Below, in pieces: positions 9,719-18,380 of a stretch of DNA of 64,000 nucleotides. Numbering within the stretch: the stretch's first letter is position 1; each line of letters starts with the position of its first letter. The notes beneath the pieces were generated by a model that worked only from the letters and a program-made list of their open reading frames with translations, did no database searches and was not told the DNA's origin. The translations under genes and the position numbers were made by a program. Source of the stretch: Pedobacter sp. KBW06 (lineage in GTDB: Bacteria; Bacteroidota; Bacteroidia; Sphingobacteriales; Sphingobacteriaceae); the NCBI RefSeq assembly GCF_003852525.1, contig NZ_QAJL01000001.1, positions 1,561,211 through 1,625,210 of the forward strand, read 5' to 3'.

Positions 9719-10438
9719 TTATAGGCTGAAAAGCTCTTTGATCCGGTAAACCTGTCTGCGCGAAACTTCGACGGTATCACCTGTACTCAGCGTTAGTTTA
9801 AGTCCGCCACTAAACCATTCTGCGACATCGGCGATAAACCTGACATTCACAATCTGCTGACGATTTATACGAATAAACTGCTGATCATCCAGGGTTTCTT
9901 CCACCTGTTGTAAAGAGCGGAGTACCAGCGGAGAATTGTTGTCGAAATGAACCTGTGTATAATTTCCTTTCGATTCAAAAAAACGCACCTCATTTAAGGT
10001 GACAAACCAACATTTAGGGCCATCTTTCACAAAGATCCTGTCGTTGACCGTCAGCTTCTCTCTTTTTAATGTCACTTTCGATTTAGCCAGCTGTCCCTCT
10101 ACTTTTAAGAGGGCCTGTACTAACCTTTCAGGGGCAATGGGTTTCAGCAAATAGTCTATCGTATTGTATTCAAAAGCCTGAAGGGCATACTGATCAAAAG
10201 CGGTCGTGAATATTACCATGGGAACCCGGTCCAGTTCCTGAAGAATTTCAAATCCACTCTTTCCCGGAAGATGAATATCTAAAAAGATTAACTCAGGGCT
10301 CAGCTGCCTGATCATTCCCAGCGCATCCTCCGCATTCCCGGCTTCTCCCAGCAATTCTATCTGCGGGAAGTCTTTCAACAGCTCTTTCAGCTCTTTGCGT
10401 GCAAGCCGGGAATCCTCTATGATTACTGCTTTGATCAT
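9719..10438 (-). CDS. LytTR-family response regulator
   Basis: 239 residues: an N-terminal receiver domain (about 1-120) with phospho-acceptor Asp54 in FLDIHLPGKSG and Lys in YLLKPI, then a C-terminal LytTR DNA-binding domain (about 135-238) with FFESKGNYTQVHF and FIRINRQQIVN. It overlaps the upstream kinase gene by 4 bp (ATGA), so the two are translationally coupled and form a cognate pair. LytTR regulators in Bacteroidota usually control membrane or stress functions next to them. Confidence 0.93.
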   Translation of the reverse strand: MIKAVIIEDSRLARKELKELLKDFPQIELLGEAGNAEDALGMIRQLSPELIFLDIHLPGKSGFEILQELDRVPMVIFTTAFDQYALQAFEYNTIDYLLKPIAPERLVQALLKVEGQLAKSKVTLKREKLTVNDRIFVKDGPKCWFVTLNEVRFFESKGNYTQVHFDNNSPLVLRSLQQVEETLDDQQFIRINRQQIVNVRFIADVAEWFSGGLKLTLSTGDTVEVSRRQVYRIKELFSL

Positions 10439-11496
10439 ATTTTTCTCTTGATATTTATCACCACCACCACATCAGGCCCTTCTTCTCTAATAGAGATTCC
10501 CGCAGTATCATCATAAATCAGTTTTAAACGTTCTATAATATTTTTCAATCCCAGTCCGAGGTTATTTTCCAGCTCAGTTTTACGCTTTAAAGTCCCGGTA
10601 TTGCTAACGGTTAACAGGGTTTCCTCATTTAGCCTGCTCACCTGAACATCAATTTTCCCTCCCTGCGGCCTGGCAGAAATGCCATGTTTAACCGCGTTTT
10701 CTACCAGGAGTTGTAATACCATTGGCGGAATCTTTTCCTGCAGCAGTCTTTCCTCCACAGAGATACTAAAAGTTAAGCGTTCTTCATACTGGATCTTGAC
10801 CAGTTCGAGGTACTGCCTTAACATGCCGATTTCTTCAGCAATGGTAATCTCCATATCTTCGGCATGCAGCAAGCCATAGCGGAGGACTTCAGAAAATTTA
10901 GTCAGCATTTGTCTGGCCAGCTGATGATCTTCCAGAATCAGGGCCCTGATGTTATTGAGGGCATTAAAAATAAAATGAGGGTTTACCTGTGCTTTTAAAT
11001 TCTCCAGCTGGATGTGCCTGACCTCTGCTTCCATTTTCCATTTCCCGATCTCATGGTGGTGATACTTTTTCATCAAATGATAACCAAGATAGCATAAAGT
11101 CCAAATCGAGAGGACTGCAGTTGTAGGAAAGATATTGTACAAACCATTTCTTAAATTAAAACGATACTGATCTGAAAAAGAAAAAAAGAAGAGTGCCATC
11201 AGGCCCAGCCAGAGTATGGTAAGCAATGCGGTCGCAATCAATAAATTGCCAATGAAAGATTTCATTGACAATTTAAAGCTGATTTTCTTCTTTTTTAAGT
11301 AATAGCGGTATAAAGTGGTCAGCAGAAAGCCTCCTACCCCGATAGAAATGAAGTTCCGCCAGACTACCGGCCGGGGCACATCCGAGGCAAAGTATTGTAT
11401 GGCAAAATTCAGAACTCCGATCAGGGCCCAGGCGCTGATTTGAATTGTCCAAAACCAGGAACGTGCTTTCTCCTTCACTATAAATGATTGATCCAA
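10435..11496 (-). CDS. LytS-type sensor histidine kinase
   Basis: 353 residues. Four hydrophobic helices in the first 150 residues form a membrane sensor, followed by the His_kinase domain with the phospho-accepting His in VNPHFIFNALNNIRALIL and an HATPase domain with LVENAVKHG and GLGLKNIIERL. The start lies within the 3' end of the hydrolase gene (19-bp overlap); no other in-frame ATG is close. The 4-bp overlap with the LytTR gene marks it as that regulator's partner. The signal sensed is unknown. Confidence 0.92.
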   Translation of the reverse strand: MDQSFIVKEKARSWFWTIQISAWALIGVLNFAIQYFASDVPRPVVWRNFISIGVGGFLLTTLYRYYLKKKKISFKLSMKSFIGNLLIATALLTILWLGLMALFFFSFSDQYRFNLRNGLYNIFPTTAVLSIWTLCYLGYHLMKKYHHHEIGKWKMEAEVRHIQLENLKAQVNPHFIFNALNNIRALILEDHQLARQMLTKFSEVLRYGLLHAEDMEITIAEEIGMLRQYLELVKIQYEERLTFSISVEERLLQEKIPPMVLQLLVENAVKHGISARPQGGKIDVQVSRLNEETLLTVSNTGTLKRKTELENNLGLGLKNIIERLKLIYDDTAGISIREEGPDVVVVINIKRKI

Positions 11497-12884
11497 TTGC
11501 TGACTTTAGTTAAAGCTTCAGGGTTAAAAGTTTCCGTCAGCACCGCATATTCTTCAAAACTCCCGGTAACTGCTTTTTGAAAAAAGTGGTTTAAATCAGG
11601 CATGGGTACAATTTCAAAGTTCTTGTTACCTGCTTTTTTTAGTGCTGATTTTATTCCGGCGAGATTAGGTTCAGCTTTTACCTGAAGGTCCAGTGTCCCG
11701 TTTAATGCCAGTGTCGGACATTTCACTTTCGCAATATAATCAGCAGCATTAAACTTAGCAAAATAACGAAACCATGGCCCCAGGGCACGTTTGCTCGCTT
11801 TTAAAATGATGGCATCAGCTAACTTACGGTCGTTATTTTTCAAATAAGGTTCCAGTCCTTTATTAAAGGTGCTGTCTATCTTTTGCTGCAAGGCCGGTGT
11901 AGGTAAATCAGGATTATCCAATATTGCAGAAAACACCACGCTATTGACATAACCGCCTAAGATGATCGCACTATCAGAATTTTTGGTTACATTTTTCATG
12001 TCCTCACTTTGTTGTTTCATCACCTGACTGGAGGGAATACCAGGCCCTGCAAGTAACACCATAAATTTAACGGCTTTGTTTCTGGCGGCCACCATCGGGG
12101 CGATCATTCCGCCTTCGCTATGGCCAATAAGGCCAAGGCTTAACTTTTTCAAGTCAGGTCTGGAACCGATATAATTTACCGCAGCTTCCACATCATCTGC
12201 AAAATCAGCAGTTGTCGCTTCAAAGAAATTTCCTGTAGATTTTGCCGTTCCCCGATCGTCATATCTTAAGACCGCAATTCCGTTTCTTGTTAACCAATCG
12301 CTCAGCACGAGGAAAGGACGGTGGTTGAACTCTGCAATCTCTTCGTCCCGGTTCTGTGCGCCGGAGCCGGTAATCAACACCACAATTTTGCTGGCTTTTC
12401 CATCGGCAGGAAGCGTCAGTGTCCCGGCCAGTTGATGGCCACCTTTAGGGTTACTAAACACAACTTCTTCCCTTAGATACGGAAAATCCTTAGGGTCCTG
12501 TGGCCTGGTTTTATTCCGGGCTTTTATCAGGGACCGGTCTTTACCCAGGGACAGTGGAAATTGTACTCCTCCCTGATGAAAGCTGCCGGATATTTTACTG
12601 CTGTCTGCATTGTAGGTTGCTTCATACTTCATGCCCAACGCGCCTGAACTGATCAGTAAACGACGGTTTGAGAACTCAACTTTGTCTGTCGGCATTCCCA
12701 TGGCATTCTGATCCGGACTGTCCATCGTAGCGGTATATCCGGCATCTGACTTTTTAAGATGAAAGACCACAGTTAAAGATGTTCCCGGGACTTTTAACGA
12801 TCCATACCAATCTCCTTCAATATCTTGTGCAAATGAAAAAGAAACGAATAAAATAAGACTTAGGGTAGCGATAATTCTTTTCAT
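11478..12884 (-). CDS. Secreted alpha/beta hydrolase
   Basis: 468 residues with a Sec signal peptide ending at SFSFAQ. The N-terminal 130 residues are a beta-rich domain; the remainder is an alpha/beta hydrolase with the oxyanion-region motif ITGSGAQNRDEE, nucleophile elbow GHSEGG, acid Asp in LNGTLDLQV and a late His in DLNHFFQ. This matches periplasmic esterase/peptidase-like proteins of the YfhR/FrsA type; the substrate cannot be named. It is the first gene of the hydrolase-LytS-LytTR run, and the 19-bp overlap suggests coupled translation of a hydrolase with a sensory system. Confidence 0.88.
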   Translation of the reverse strand: MKRIIATLSLILFVSFSFAQDIEGDWYGSLKVPGTSLTVVFHLKKSDAGYTATMDSPDQNAMGMPTDKVEFSNRRLLISSGALGMKYEATYNADSSKISGSFHQGGVQFPLSLGKDRSLIKARNKTRPQDPKDFPYLREEVVFSNPKGGHQLAGTLTLPADGKASKIVVLITGSGAQNRDEEIAEFNHRPFLVLSDWLTRNGIAVLRYDDRGTAKSTGNFFEATTADFADDVEAAVNYIGSRPDLKKLSLGLIGHSEGGMIAPMVAARNKAVKFMVLLAGPGIPSSQVMKQQSEDMKNVTKNSDSAIILGGYVNSVVFSAILDNPDLPTPALQQKIDSTFNKGLEPYLKNNDRKLADAIILKASKRALGPWFRYFAKFNAADYIAKVKCPTLALNGTLDLQVKAEPNLAGIKSALKKAGNKNFEIVPMPDLNHFFQKAVTGSFEEYAVLTETFNPEALTKVSNWINHL

Positions 12885-13017
12885 ATTTTTTGAGTTATAT
12901 CTTCAAATATTGACATAAGAAAGGAACCAGCTTCCTGAATTGTGACGAACGGCTTTATTGGAGGAGGAGTGGTAAAGGTCTTATTTTCTGTAACGAATTT
13001 AGGAAATAGTCAGGATT

Positions 13018-13055
13018 AAAAAAAAGACCGCCTGAAGATAATGCTCCAGACGGTC
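13018..13055 (-). terminator. Intrinsic terminator after hxlA
   Basis: On the minus strand, arms beginning GACCG and ending CGGTC form a stem of about 12 bp with a G-U pair and a short loop, followed by eight Ts. It lies 24 bp after the hxlA stop. Confidence 0.8.
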
Positions 13056-13078
13056 AGTTTCAACAATTTATTTATACG

Positions 13079-13714
13079 TTATGCCACTGCATCAATCGCT
13101 TCACGTAAGCCTTTTGCCGCAGCTGCAGGATCTTCTGCGCCATAAATGGCTGCACCAGCTACTGCTACGATTGCCCCGGCTTTAATTACCGCAGTCACGT
13201 TATTGATGTTTACGCCACCTGCAATAGAAACCGGAACACCTGCTTTTGCAGCTTCATCGATCAGCACCTGGATGGAATATCCTTCGGTCCATTGTTCATC
13301 TAAACCAGCATGTAATTCTACAAACTCAGCACCTAATGCGATTGCTTCCTGAGCACGTTTAACACGGTCAGCCACACCAATGGTATCTACAACCACACCT
13401 TTGCCATGTGCTTTTCCTGCCTTAATTGCCCCTGCGATGGTGGCATCACCTGCGGCACCCAAAACAGTTACCAGATCTGCGCCTGCTTTAAACGCGATAT
13501 CTGCTTCCAGCTCTCCTGCATCCATGGTTTTCAGGTCAGCAAAAACCAGTTTATCCGGATAGGCCGCTTTCATCGCTGTCACCACAGCTAAACCTTCTTT
13601 TTTAATCAGAGGGGTCCCTAATTCAATGATATCAATATAGGGCGCAATTTTGGCCACCAATGCCAATGCCTCTGTCGTACTTAATAAATCTATTGCTACT
13701 TGTAATTTTGCCAT
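13079..13714 (-). CDS. hxlA: 3-hexulose-6-phosphate synthase
   Basis: 211 residues, full length for the family. This cytosolic enzyme joins formaldehyde to ribulose 5-phosphate to give 3-hexulose 6-phosphate, the first step of the ribulose monophosphate pathway. It shows the OMP-decarboxylase-superfamily barrel signature: VAIDLL at the N-terminus, FADLKTMD with Asp60, Lys62 and Asp65, and a late SIAGGVN phosphate-binding loop. It lies 39 bp downstream of hxlB. In a heterotroph like this it most likely removes formaldehyde or, run in reverse, supplies ribulose 5-phosphate. KGPDC (ulaD-type) enzymes are close relatives, but the partner gene supports HPS. Confidence 0.92.
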   Translation of the reverse strand: MAKLQVAIDLLSTTEALALVAKIAPYIDIIELGTPLIKKEGLAVVTAMKAAYPDKLVFADLKTMDAGELEADIAFKAGADLVTVLGAAGDATIAGAIKAGKAHGKGVVVDTIGVADRVKRAQEAIALGAEFVELHAGLDEQWTEGYSIQVLIDEAAKAGVPVSIAGGVNINNVTAVIKAGAIVAVAGAAIYGAEDPAAAAKGLREAIDAVA

Positions 13715-13753
13715 AATATGATTTGTTTTATTTCTGTTCGTATTCTTTATTGT

Positions 13754-14329
13754 TTATTCCAGGTTCGCATGTCTTTTCCAAAGCACTTCTGCAGGGATGT
13801 CTTTTTCTGCCCACATCGTTTGAAAGATCGCATCCGTGAGCAGCCATAATCCCTGTTCAAATAAGCTTCCTGCATATTGTTCGGAAATGCTTTTGCCATG
13901 GTCTTCTTTCTGTGCTGCCGGAAGAATGATCGTATGGGCAGCTAATTTTGCCAGGGGCGAATCCAAAGTGGTAGAAAATGAAAGCACCTTCGCTCCTGCC
14001 TTTACCGCCTTTTCTGCAGCGGTCAAAATGGAGGAAGTGGTTCCTGAACCGGATGCTGCAATCAAAAGATCTCCTGCGCCAATTGCGGGAGTGGTAATTT
14101 CACCTGCTACAAAAACCTGGAGTCCGAAATGCATTAAGCGCATTGCCGCAGCCTTCAAAGCAAGCCCGGAACGTCCGGCAGCAATTAAAAACAGTCGATC
14201 CGCGCTATATACATAAGGAATAAAAGCAGCGACCTGCGCAAAATCTATCTTTGCCGACAAGCTGAGCTGTTCCTTTAAAATCAAGTCCATATTCGCCCTG
14301 ATTGCTGTTGAAAATTTCTGTTCTTTCAT
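13754..14329 (-). CDS. hxlB: 6-phospho-3-hexuloisomerase
   Basis: 191 residues, a single SIS (sugar isomerase) domain. It converts 3-hexulose 6-phosphate to fructose 6-phosphate, the second step of formaldehyde fixation. Visible motifs are RLFLIAAGRSGLALKAAAMRL, the sugar-phosphate loop IAASGSGTTSSI, and the C-terminal EQYAGSLFEQGLWLLTDAI helix, all typical of PHI. It is the first gene of the hxlB-hxlA operon and lies divergent to an AraC-family gene. Confidence 0.92.
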   Translation of the reverse strand: MKEQKFSTAIRANMDLILKEQLSLSAKIDFAQVAAFIPYVYSADRLFLIAAGRSGLALKAAAMRLMHFGLQVFVAGEITTPAIGAGDLLIAASGSGTTSSILTAAEKAVKAGAKVLSFSTTLDSPLAKLAAHTIILPAAQKEDHGKSISEQYAGSLFEQGLWLLTDAIFQTMWAEKDIPAEVLWKRHANLE

Positions 14330-14351
14330 GATTTCCCCGATCTTTATGGCG

Positions 14352-14359
14352 CAAAGGTA
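14352..14359 (-). promoter_or_regulatory. Candidate -7 box for hxlBA
   Basis: CAAAGGTA on the plus strand reads TACCTTTG on the minus strand, an exact match to the Bacteroidota -7 consensus TAnnTTTG. It sits 23 bp before the hxlB start. No convincing -33 TTG is seen at the usual distance, which would fit an activator-dependent promoter. Confidence 0.55.
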
Positions 14360-14506
14360 TCTTCAGCAAATCCCTCAGTCCTTATACATTCTGCGCATTA
14401 TATTGGATTATCTGGAAAAAAGACAGCTCCATAATCATGGAAATGCCATAAAAAAAAGCGCTTTAGAAATAAGTCCACCTGAATGTCCGGATTGTCCAAT
14501 GCGGCA

Positions 14507-14537
14507 ATTGAGGATACCTTATATTTGTATCCTCAAT
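14507..14537. promoter_or_regulatory. Perfect inverted repeat over promoter and start codon of the AraC gene
   Basis: Perfect 11-bp arms ATTGAGGATAC (14507-14517) and GTATCCTCAAT (14527-14537) with a 9-bp spacer. An exact -7 box, TATATTTG (14520-14527), lies in the spacer and touches the right arm, and the right arm includes the first two bases of the ATG at 14536. The arrangement suggests an operator for repression of this gene, possibly autoregulation. Transcription from this box would give an almost leaderless mRNA. Confidence 0.65.
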
Positions 14538-15390
14538 GAAAGAACAGACCGTACTTGGATTAGAAAAATCCCTGATCTATATCAGGAACCTGGAAAATTG
14601 TCCACCCAGCTACCTCAATGATCCGGGGAGAAAGGATTTCTTTGAAATCGTCTGGTTAAAAAATGAATATCCTTTACACGCCACTAAGGAAGGGGAAGAA
14701 CTGGGAAACTGGATCTATCTGATCCCTCCTTACCGGGTACATCAATTGAACAAAGCCGGAAAAAACGGTGTTTTACTTTCTTTCAAACGAGATTTTCTTG
14801 GAGAAGAAGATAAAGAGTTTTACCTCGATATCTTTAAGATTTTCAATATCCAGGGAGAGTTCTCTTTTTTACCGCTGCAGCTGGAAAATGCAGGGGAACT
14901 GGAAAAGATCTATGCCCTGATGGAAGAAGAATACCTGCTTCAGCAAAATAATTTTTCCATCCTGAAGGCCATGCTAAAAGTCTTCCTGCTGAAACTCATC
15001 CGCATTAAGGAACATGTTTTTACCAGTCAGGACCTCAATCAGAAACGGGTCTATGAGTTTATGCTTTTACTGGAAGACAATTACCTTCAGGAACGCAATG
15101 CGGATTTCTATGCTGCAGCATTGAATCTGAGTTCAAAACGCCTGAATCAGGTGCTGAAGGAGAAACTCCATAAAACCAGCATGCAACTGATCCACGACCG
15201 GATCATCTTAGAGGCCAAAAGAAAGATCATTCACAGCGAGCAGTCGTTAAAGCAAATTGCCTACGACCTGAATTTCACAGACCGGCCCTATTTCAGCAGG
15301 TTTTTCAAGAAACAAACCGCACAATCTCCTGAAGAGTTTCAGAAACATGCCAGAAATCACATTGCATCAAAATTCAATACCCTGGTCTGA
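14536..15390 (+). CDS. AraC-family transcriptional regulator divergent from hxlBA
   Basis: 284 residues with an N-terminal cupin-like region (about 15-130, with LNKAGKNGVLLSFKRDFLG) and a C-terminal AraC DNA-binding domain (about 175-275): LNLSSKRLNQVLKEKLHKTSM and LKQIAYDLNFTDRPYFSRFFKKQTAQSPEEF. It is divergent from hxlB with a 206-bp shared region, so it is the natural candidate regulator of formaldehyde fixation here. The 3' end overlaps the convergent Crp/Fnr gene by 24 bp. The ATG at 14536 is the first possible start after the palindrome and yields a normal family length. Confidence 0.9.
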   Translation: MKEQTVLGLEKSLIYIRNLENCPPSYLNDPGRKDFFEIVWLKNEYPLHATKEGEELGNWIYLIPPYRVHQLNKAGKNGVLLSFKRDFLGEEDKEFYLDIFKIFNIQGEFSFLPLQLENAGELEKIYALMEEEYLLQQNNFSILKAMLKVFLLKLIRIKEHVFTSQDLNQKRVYEFMLLLEDNYLQERNADFYAAALNLSSKRLNQVLKEKLHKTSMQLIHDRIILEAKRKIIHSEQSLKQIAYDLNFTDRPYFSRFFKKQTAQSPEEFQKHARNHIASKFNTLV

Positions 15391-15972
15391 GGCCTGCTCA
15401 TCCACCTGCTTTCTTAGCCTGTTGATCAATTGCGGACTAACACCAAGATAGCTGGCCACATCATTCAGAGGAACCCGCAAGGCGATATCGGGCTGGTCAT
15501 TTATAAATTCTTCATAACGAAGCGGGGGTTCCATTTCAAGGTAAGCATTCCTGATCTGGTTTTTCTCCATCAGAGACCGCTGAATAATTTCATCAATCAA
15601 TACCTTTAAGTAAGGCAAACGCTGATACAAGCTGATCAGGTTCTTTTTAGAAATCACCAGGACCTGAACATTGCAGAGCGCCTGAATTTGTTCGGGAGCA
15701 GGAGCCTCATGGTTAAAGCTGTTTAAAAGCGTACAAAACTGATCTTCGGACAATAAATAACGGGTCTGCTCCTTCCCCTCTTTCTGTTGTACAAGAATCC
15801 GGAGAATCCCGTCACAGATAAAGAAAAGCTCCGAACAGACCTTCATTCCTTCAAAGAGATAACTGCCTTCGGGAAAGGTTTTAGACTCAAATTCAGCGGA
15901 AATCAATTCCTGATCTGCCTCCGGAAGAGATTTATACAATTGGAGAAAAGAGATCAGCTGGTTCGACATCAA
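15367..15972 (-). CDS. Crp/Fnr-family transcriptional regulator
   Basis: 201 residues. An N-terminal cyclic-nucleotide-binding-type beta barrel (about 15-125; FPEGSYLFEGMKVCSELFFICDGILRIL) is followed by a C-terminal helix-turn-helix with VPLNDVASYLGVSPQLINRLRKQ. No four-Cys Fnr iron-sulfur cluster motif is seen, so this is a Bacteroidota one-domain-sensor type of unknown ligand. It is divergent from sufB with a 142-bp gap containing the long palindrome, and its 3' end overlaps the AraC gene convergently. Confidence 0.88.
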   Translation of the reverse strand: MMSNQLISFLQLYKSLPEADQELISAEFESKTFPEGSYLFEGMKVCSELFFICDGILRILVQQKEGKEQTRYLLSEDQFCTLLNSFNHEAPAPEQIQALCNVQVLVISKKNLISLYQRLPYLKVLIDEIIQRSLMEKNQIRNAYLEMEPPLRYEEFINDQPDIALRVPLNDVASYLGVSPQLINRLRKQVDEQASDQGIEF

Positions 15973-16021
15973 TTCAAATATCTATTTTTTTATGCTAAAA
16001 CCATAATCTGTAAATCTTACA

Positions 16022-16057
16022 TTTCACTGTTTATACTATTTTGTATAAATAGTGAAA
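16022..16057. promoter_or_regulatory. 36-bp imperfect palindrome upstream of sufB
   Basis: Outer arms TTTCACT (16022-16028) and AGTGAAA (16051-16057) and inner arms TTATAC (16031-16036) and GTATAA (16043-16048) share one dyad axis; 15 of 18 base pairs are complementary. It covers the expected -33 region (TTTG 16040-16043) of the suf promoter and lies between the divergent Crp/Fnr and suf genes. It is a strong operator candidate for the Rrf2 protein encoded at the end of the operon or for the Crp/Fnr protein. Confidence 0.65.
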
Positions 16058-16063
16058 GAGCCG

Positions 16064-16071
16064 TACCTTTG
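16064..16071 (+). promoter_or_regulatory. suf operon -7 box
   Basis: TACCTTTG matches TAnnTTTG exactly and is preceded 20 bp upstream by TTTG (16040-16043), the Bacteroidota -33 element. It lies 43 bp before the sufB start. Confidence 0.7.
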
Positions 16072-16114
16072 TCAGGTAAATTATTGCGATTATAATAGTT
16101 AAAAGACCGATATC

Positions 16115-17560
16115 ATGAATGAAGATTTAAATATGCTTGAGCAAACCGCACTAAATGAATACAAGTACGGCTTTGTTACAGATATTGATACGGATATTAT
16201 TCCCAAAGGACTAAATGAGGATGTTGTAACGCTCATTTCAAAGAAGAAGAACGAGCCGGAATGGATGCTGAACTGGCGACTGAAAGCTTATGCACACTGG
16301 CTGAAGCTGGAGGAACCCAAATGGCCCAATGTGAAATACCCACCTATCAATTACCAGGATATCATTTATTATGCTGCGCCGAAAAAGAAAGAGCAGCTCA
16401 ATAGCCTCGATGAGGTAGATCCTGAATTGCTCCGTACTTTTGAGAAGCTGGGCATCTCATTAAATGAACAAAAAAGGCTGACTGGTGTTGCGGTCGACGT
16501 TGTAATGGACAGCGTTTCCATTGCCACTTCTTTTAAAGAGCAGCTTTCTGAAATAGGCGTTATTTTCTGCTCCATCAGTGAGGCGATCCAAAAACATCCG
16601 GACCTGGTAAAAAAACACCTCGGCTCGGTAGTTCCGATGACCGACAATTACTTTGCGGCTTTAAATTCGGCAGTTTTCACCGACGGATCCTTCTGCTATA
16701 TCCCTAAAGGGGTACGCTGCCCAATGGAACTTTCTACGTATTTCCGCATCAATGCAGAAAACTCCGGTCAGTTTGAACGGACCCTGATCATTGCAGAAGA
16801 AGAAAGTTATGTCAGCTATCTGGAGGGATGTACGGCCCCAATGAGGGACGAGAATCAGCTGCATGCGGCTGTCGTTGAACTGGTAGCGATGAAAAAGGCG
16901 GAGATCAAATACTCTACCGTTCAGAACTGGTATCCTGGTGACAAGGACGGGAATGGCGGAATTTATAATTTCGTCACCAAACGTGGCATGTGTCAGGGTG
17001 AACATTCTAAAATCTCCTGGACACAGGTAGAAACCGGATCGGCCATCACCTGGAAATACCCAAGTGTCATTCTTAAAGGGGATTATTCTATCGGTGAATT
17101 TTATTCAGTCGCTTTTACCAACCATCACCAGCAGGCAGATACCGGAACGAAAATGATCCACCTCGGGAAAAATACCCGCAGCAGGATTGTTTCCAAAGGC
17201 ATCTCTGCCGGGCAAAGTCAGAACAGTTACCGGGGTTTGGTTCGTGCGGCTAAAGGGGCTACCAACGCCAGAAATTATTCACAATGTGACTCCCTTCTGC
17301 TGGGCGATAAATGCGGTGCCCATACCTTCCCTTATATAGAAGTAAAAAACAAGACAGCCATCGTAGAGCATGAAGCAACGACCTCCAAAATCGGAGAAGA
17401 TCAATTGTTCTATTGCAGACAGCGGGGAATCGACGCGGAAACAGCCGTAGCCCTGATTGTCAATGGATTTGCCAAAGAAGTGATGAACCAGTTGCCTATG
17501 GAGTTTGCCATAGAGGCCCAAAAACTACTTGCCATCAGTATGGAAGGCAGTGTAGGTTAA
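16115..17560 (+). CDS. sufB: Fe-S cluster scaffold SufB
   Basis: 481 residues, the usual SufB length. It is the cytosolic scaffold of the SufBCD complex on which iron-sulfur clusters are built. Family motifs are plain: [53 protein letters not shown], and the C-terminal [16 protein letters not shown] and [13 protein letters not shown], which include the Cys residue involved in assembly. It is the first gene of sufBCDSE-sufT-rrf2. The start at 16115 is 43 bp after an exact -7 box. Confidence 0.97.
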   Translation: MNEDLNMLEQTALNEYKYGFVTDIDTDIIPKGLNEDVVTLISKKKNEPEWMLNWRLKAYAHWLKLEEPKWPNVKYPPINYQDIIYYAAPKKKEQLNSLDEVDPELLRTFEKLGISLNEQKRLTGVAVDVVMDSVSIATSFKEQLSEIGVIFCSISEAIQKHPDLVKKHLGSVVPMTDNYFAALNSAVFTDGSFCYIPKGVRCPMELSTYFRINAENSGQFERTLIIAEEESYVSYLEGCTAPMRDENQLHAAVVELVAMKKAEIKYSTVQNWYPGDKDGNGGIYNFVTKRGMCQGEHSKISWTQVETGSAITWKYPSVILKGDYSIGEFYSVAFTNHHQQADTGTKMIHLGKNTRSRIVSKGISAGQSQNSYRGLVRAAKGATNARNYSQCDSLLLGDKCGAHTFPYIEVKNKTAIVEHEATTSKIGEDQLFYCRQRGIDAETAVALIVNGFAKEVMNQLPMEFAIEAQKLLAISMEGSVG

Positions 17561-17588
17561 TTTAAGTACCCATAAAAATTTACAAGAC

Positions 17589-18353
17589 ATGTTATCAATT
17601 AAAAATATACACGCAAATATTGAAGGTAAGGAAATCCTGAAAGGAATTAATCTCGAAATTAAAGCGGGAGAAGTTCATGCCATCATGGGACCCAATGGTT
17701 CCGGAAAAAGCACCCTTGCCTCCGTACTTGCCGGAAGAGAAGAATATGAAGTAACTGAAGGTGAAGTAACCTTCCTCGAAAAAGACTTATTGGAGCTTTC
17801 TACAGAAGACAGGGCACGTGAAGGCCTCTTTCTTGCCTTTCAGTATCCTGTGGAAATCCCGGGAGTAAGTACCACCAATTTCATCAAGGCTGCCGTAAAT
17901 GAAAAACGCAAGTATCAGGGTGAAGAACTCCTGGATGCAGTGGCCTTCTTAAAAATGATGAAGCAAAAGATGGCTTTAGTGGAAATCGATCAGTCCCTGC
18001 TTAGCCGTTCCATCAACGAAGGTTTCTCTGGTGGAGAAAAGAAAAGAAATGAAGTTTTTCAGATGGCGATGCTGGAACCTAAACTGGCCATCCTTGATGA
18101 AACAGACTCAGGCCTGGACATTGATGCTTTACGCATCGTGGCAAATGGGATTAACAAGCTGAGAAACGAAAATCGTGCCATATTGCTCATCACCCATTAT
18201 CAACGCCTGCTGGATTATATTCAACCTGATTTTGTGCATGTCCTTTACAACGGAAAAATTGTGAAATCCGGAACGAAAGAACTGGCATTGGAACTGGAAG
18301 ATAAAGGATACGATTTTATTACGGATGAAGCAGATTTAGCAGCCAGTCTGTAA
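17589..18353 (+). CDS. sufC: Fe-S assembly ATPase SufC
   Basis: 254 residues. The ABC-type ATPase drives conformational change in SufBCD. It shows Walker A GPNGSGKST, the Q-loop in AFQYPVEIPGV, signature SGGEKKRNE, Walker B LAILDETDSGLDIDAL and the switch His in LLITHYQR. It lies 28 bp downstream of sufB and 27 bp upstream of sufD. Confidence 0.97.
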   Translation: MLSIKNIHANIEGKEILKGINLEIKAGEVHAIMGPNGSGKSTLASVLAGREEYEVTEGEVTFLEKDLLELSTEDRAREGLFLAFQYPVEIPGVSTTNFIKAAVNEKRKYQGEELLDAVAFLKMMKQKMALVEIDQSLLSRSINEGFSGGEKKRNEVFQMAMLEPKLAILDETDSGLDIDALRIVANGINKLRNENRAILLITHYQRLLDYIQPDFVHVLYNGKIVKSGTKELALELEDKGYDFITDEADLAASL

Positions 18354-18380
18354 GCAGATCATCATCAAAACAGAAAGATA

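Noticed and set aside
9618..9780. Longer start of the AraC gene at 9780
   Set aside because: It would lie inside the LytTR gene and add an unfamiliar N-terminus; GGAAAG upstream of 9618 supports the shorter form.
14328..14621. 97-residue frame in the hxlB-AraC gap
   Set aside because: It overlaps the AraC start and contains the promoter region; the AraC frame is strongly supported.
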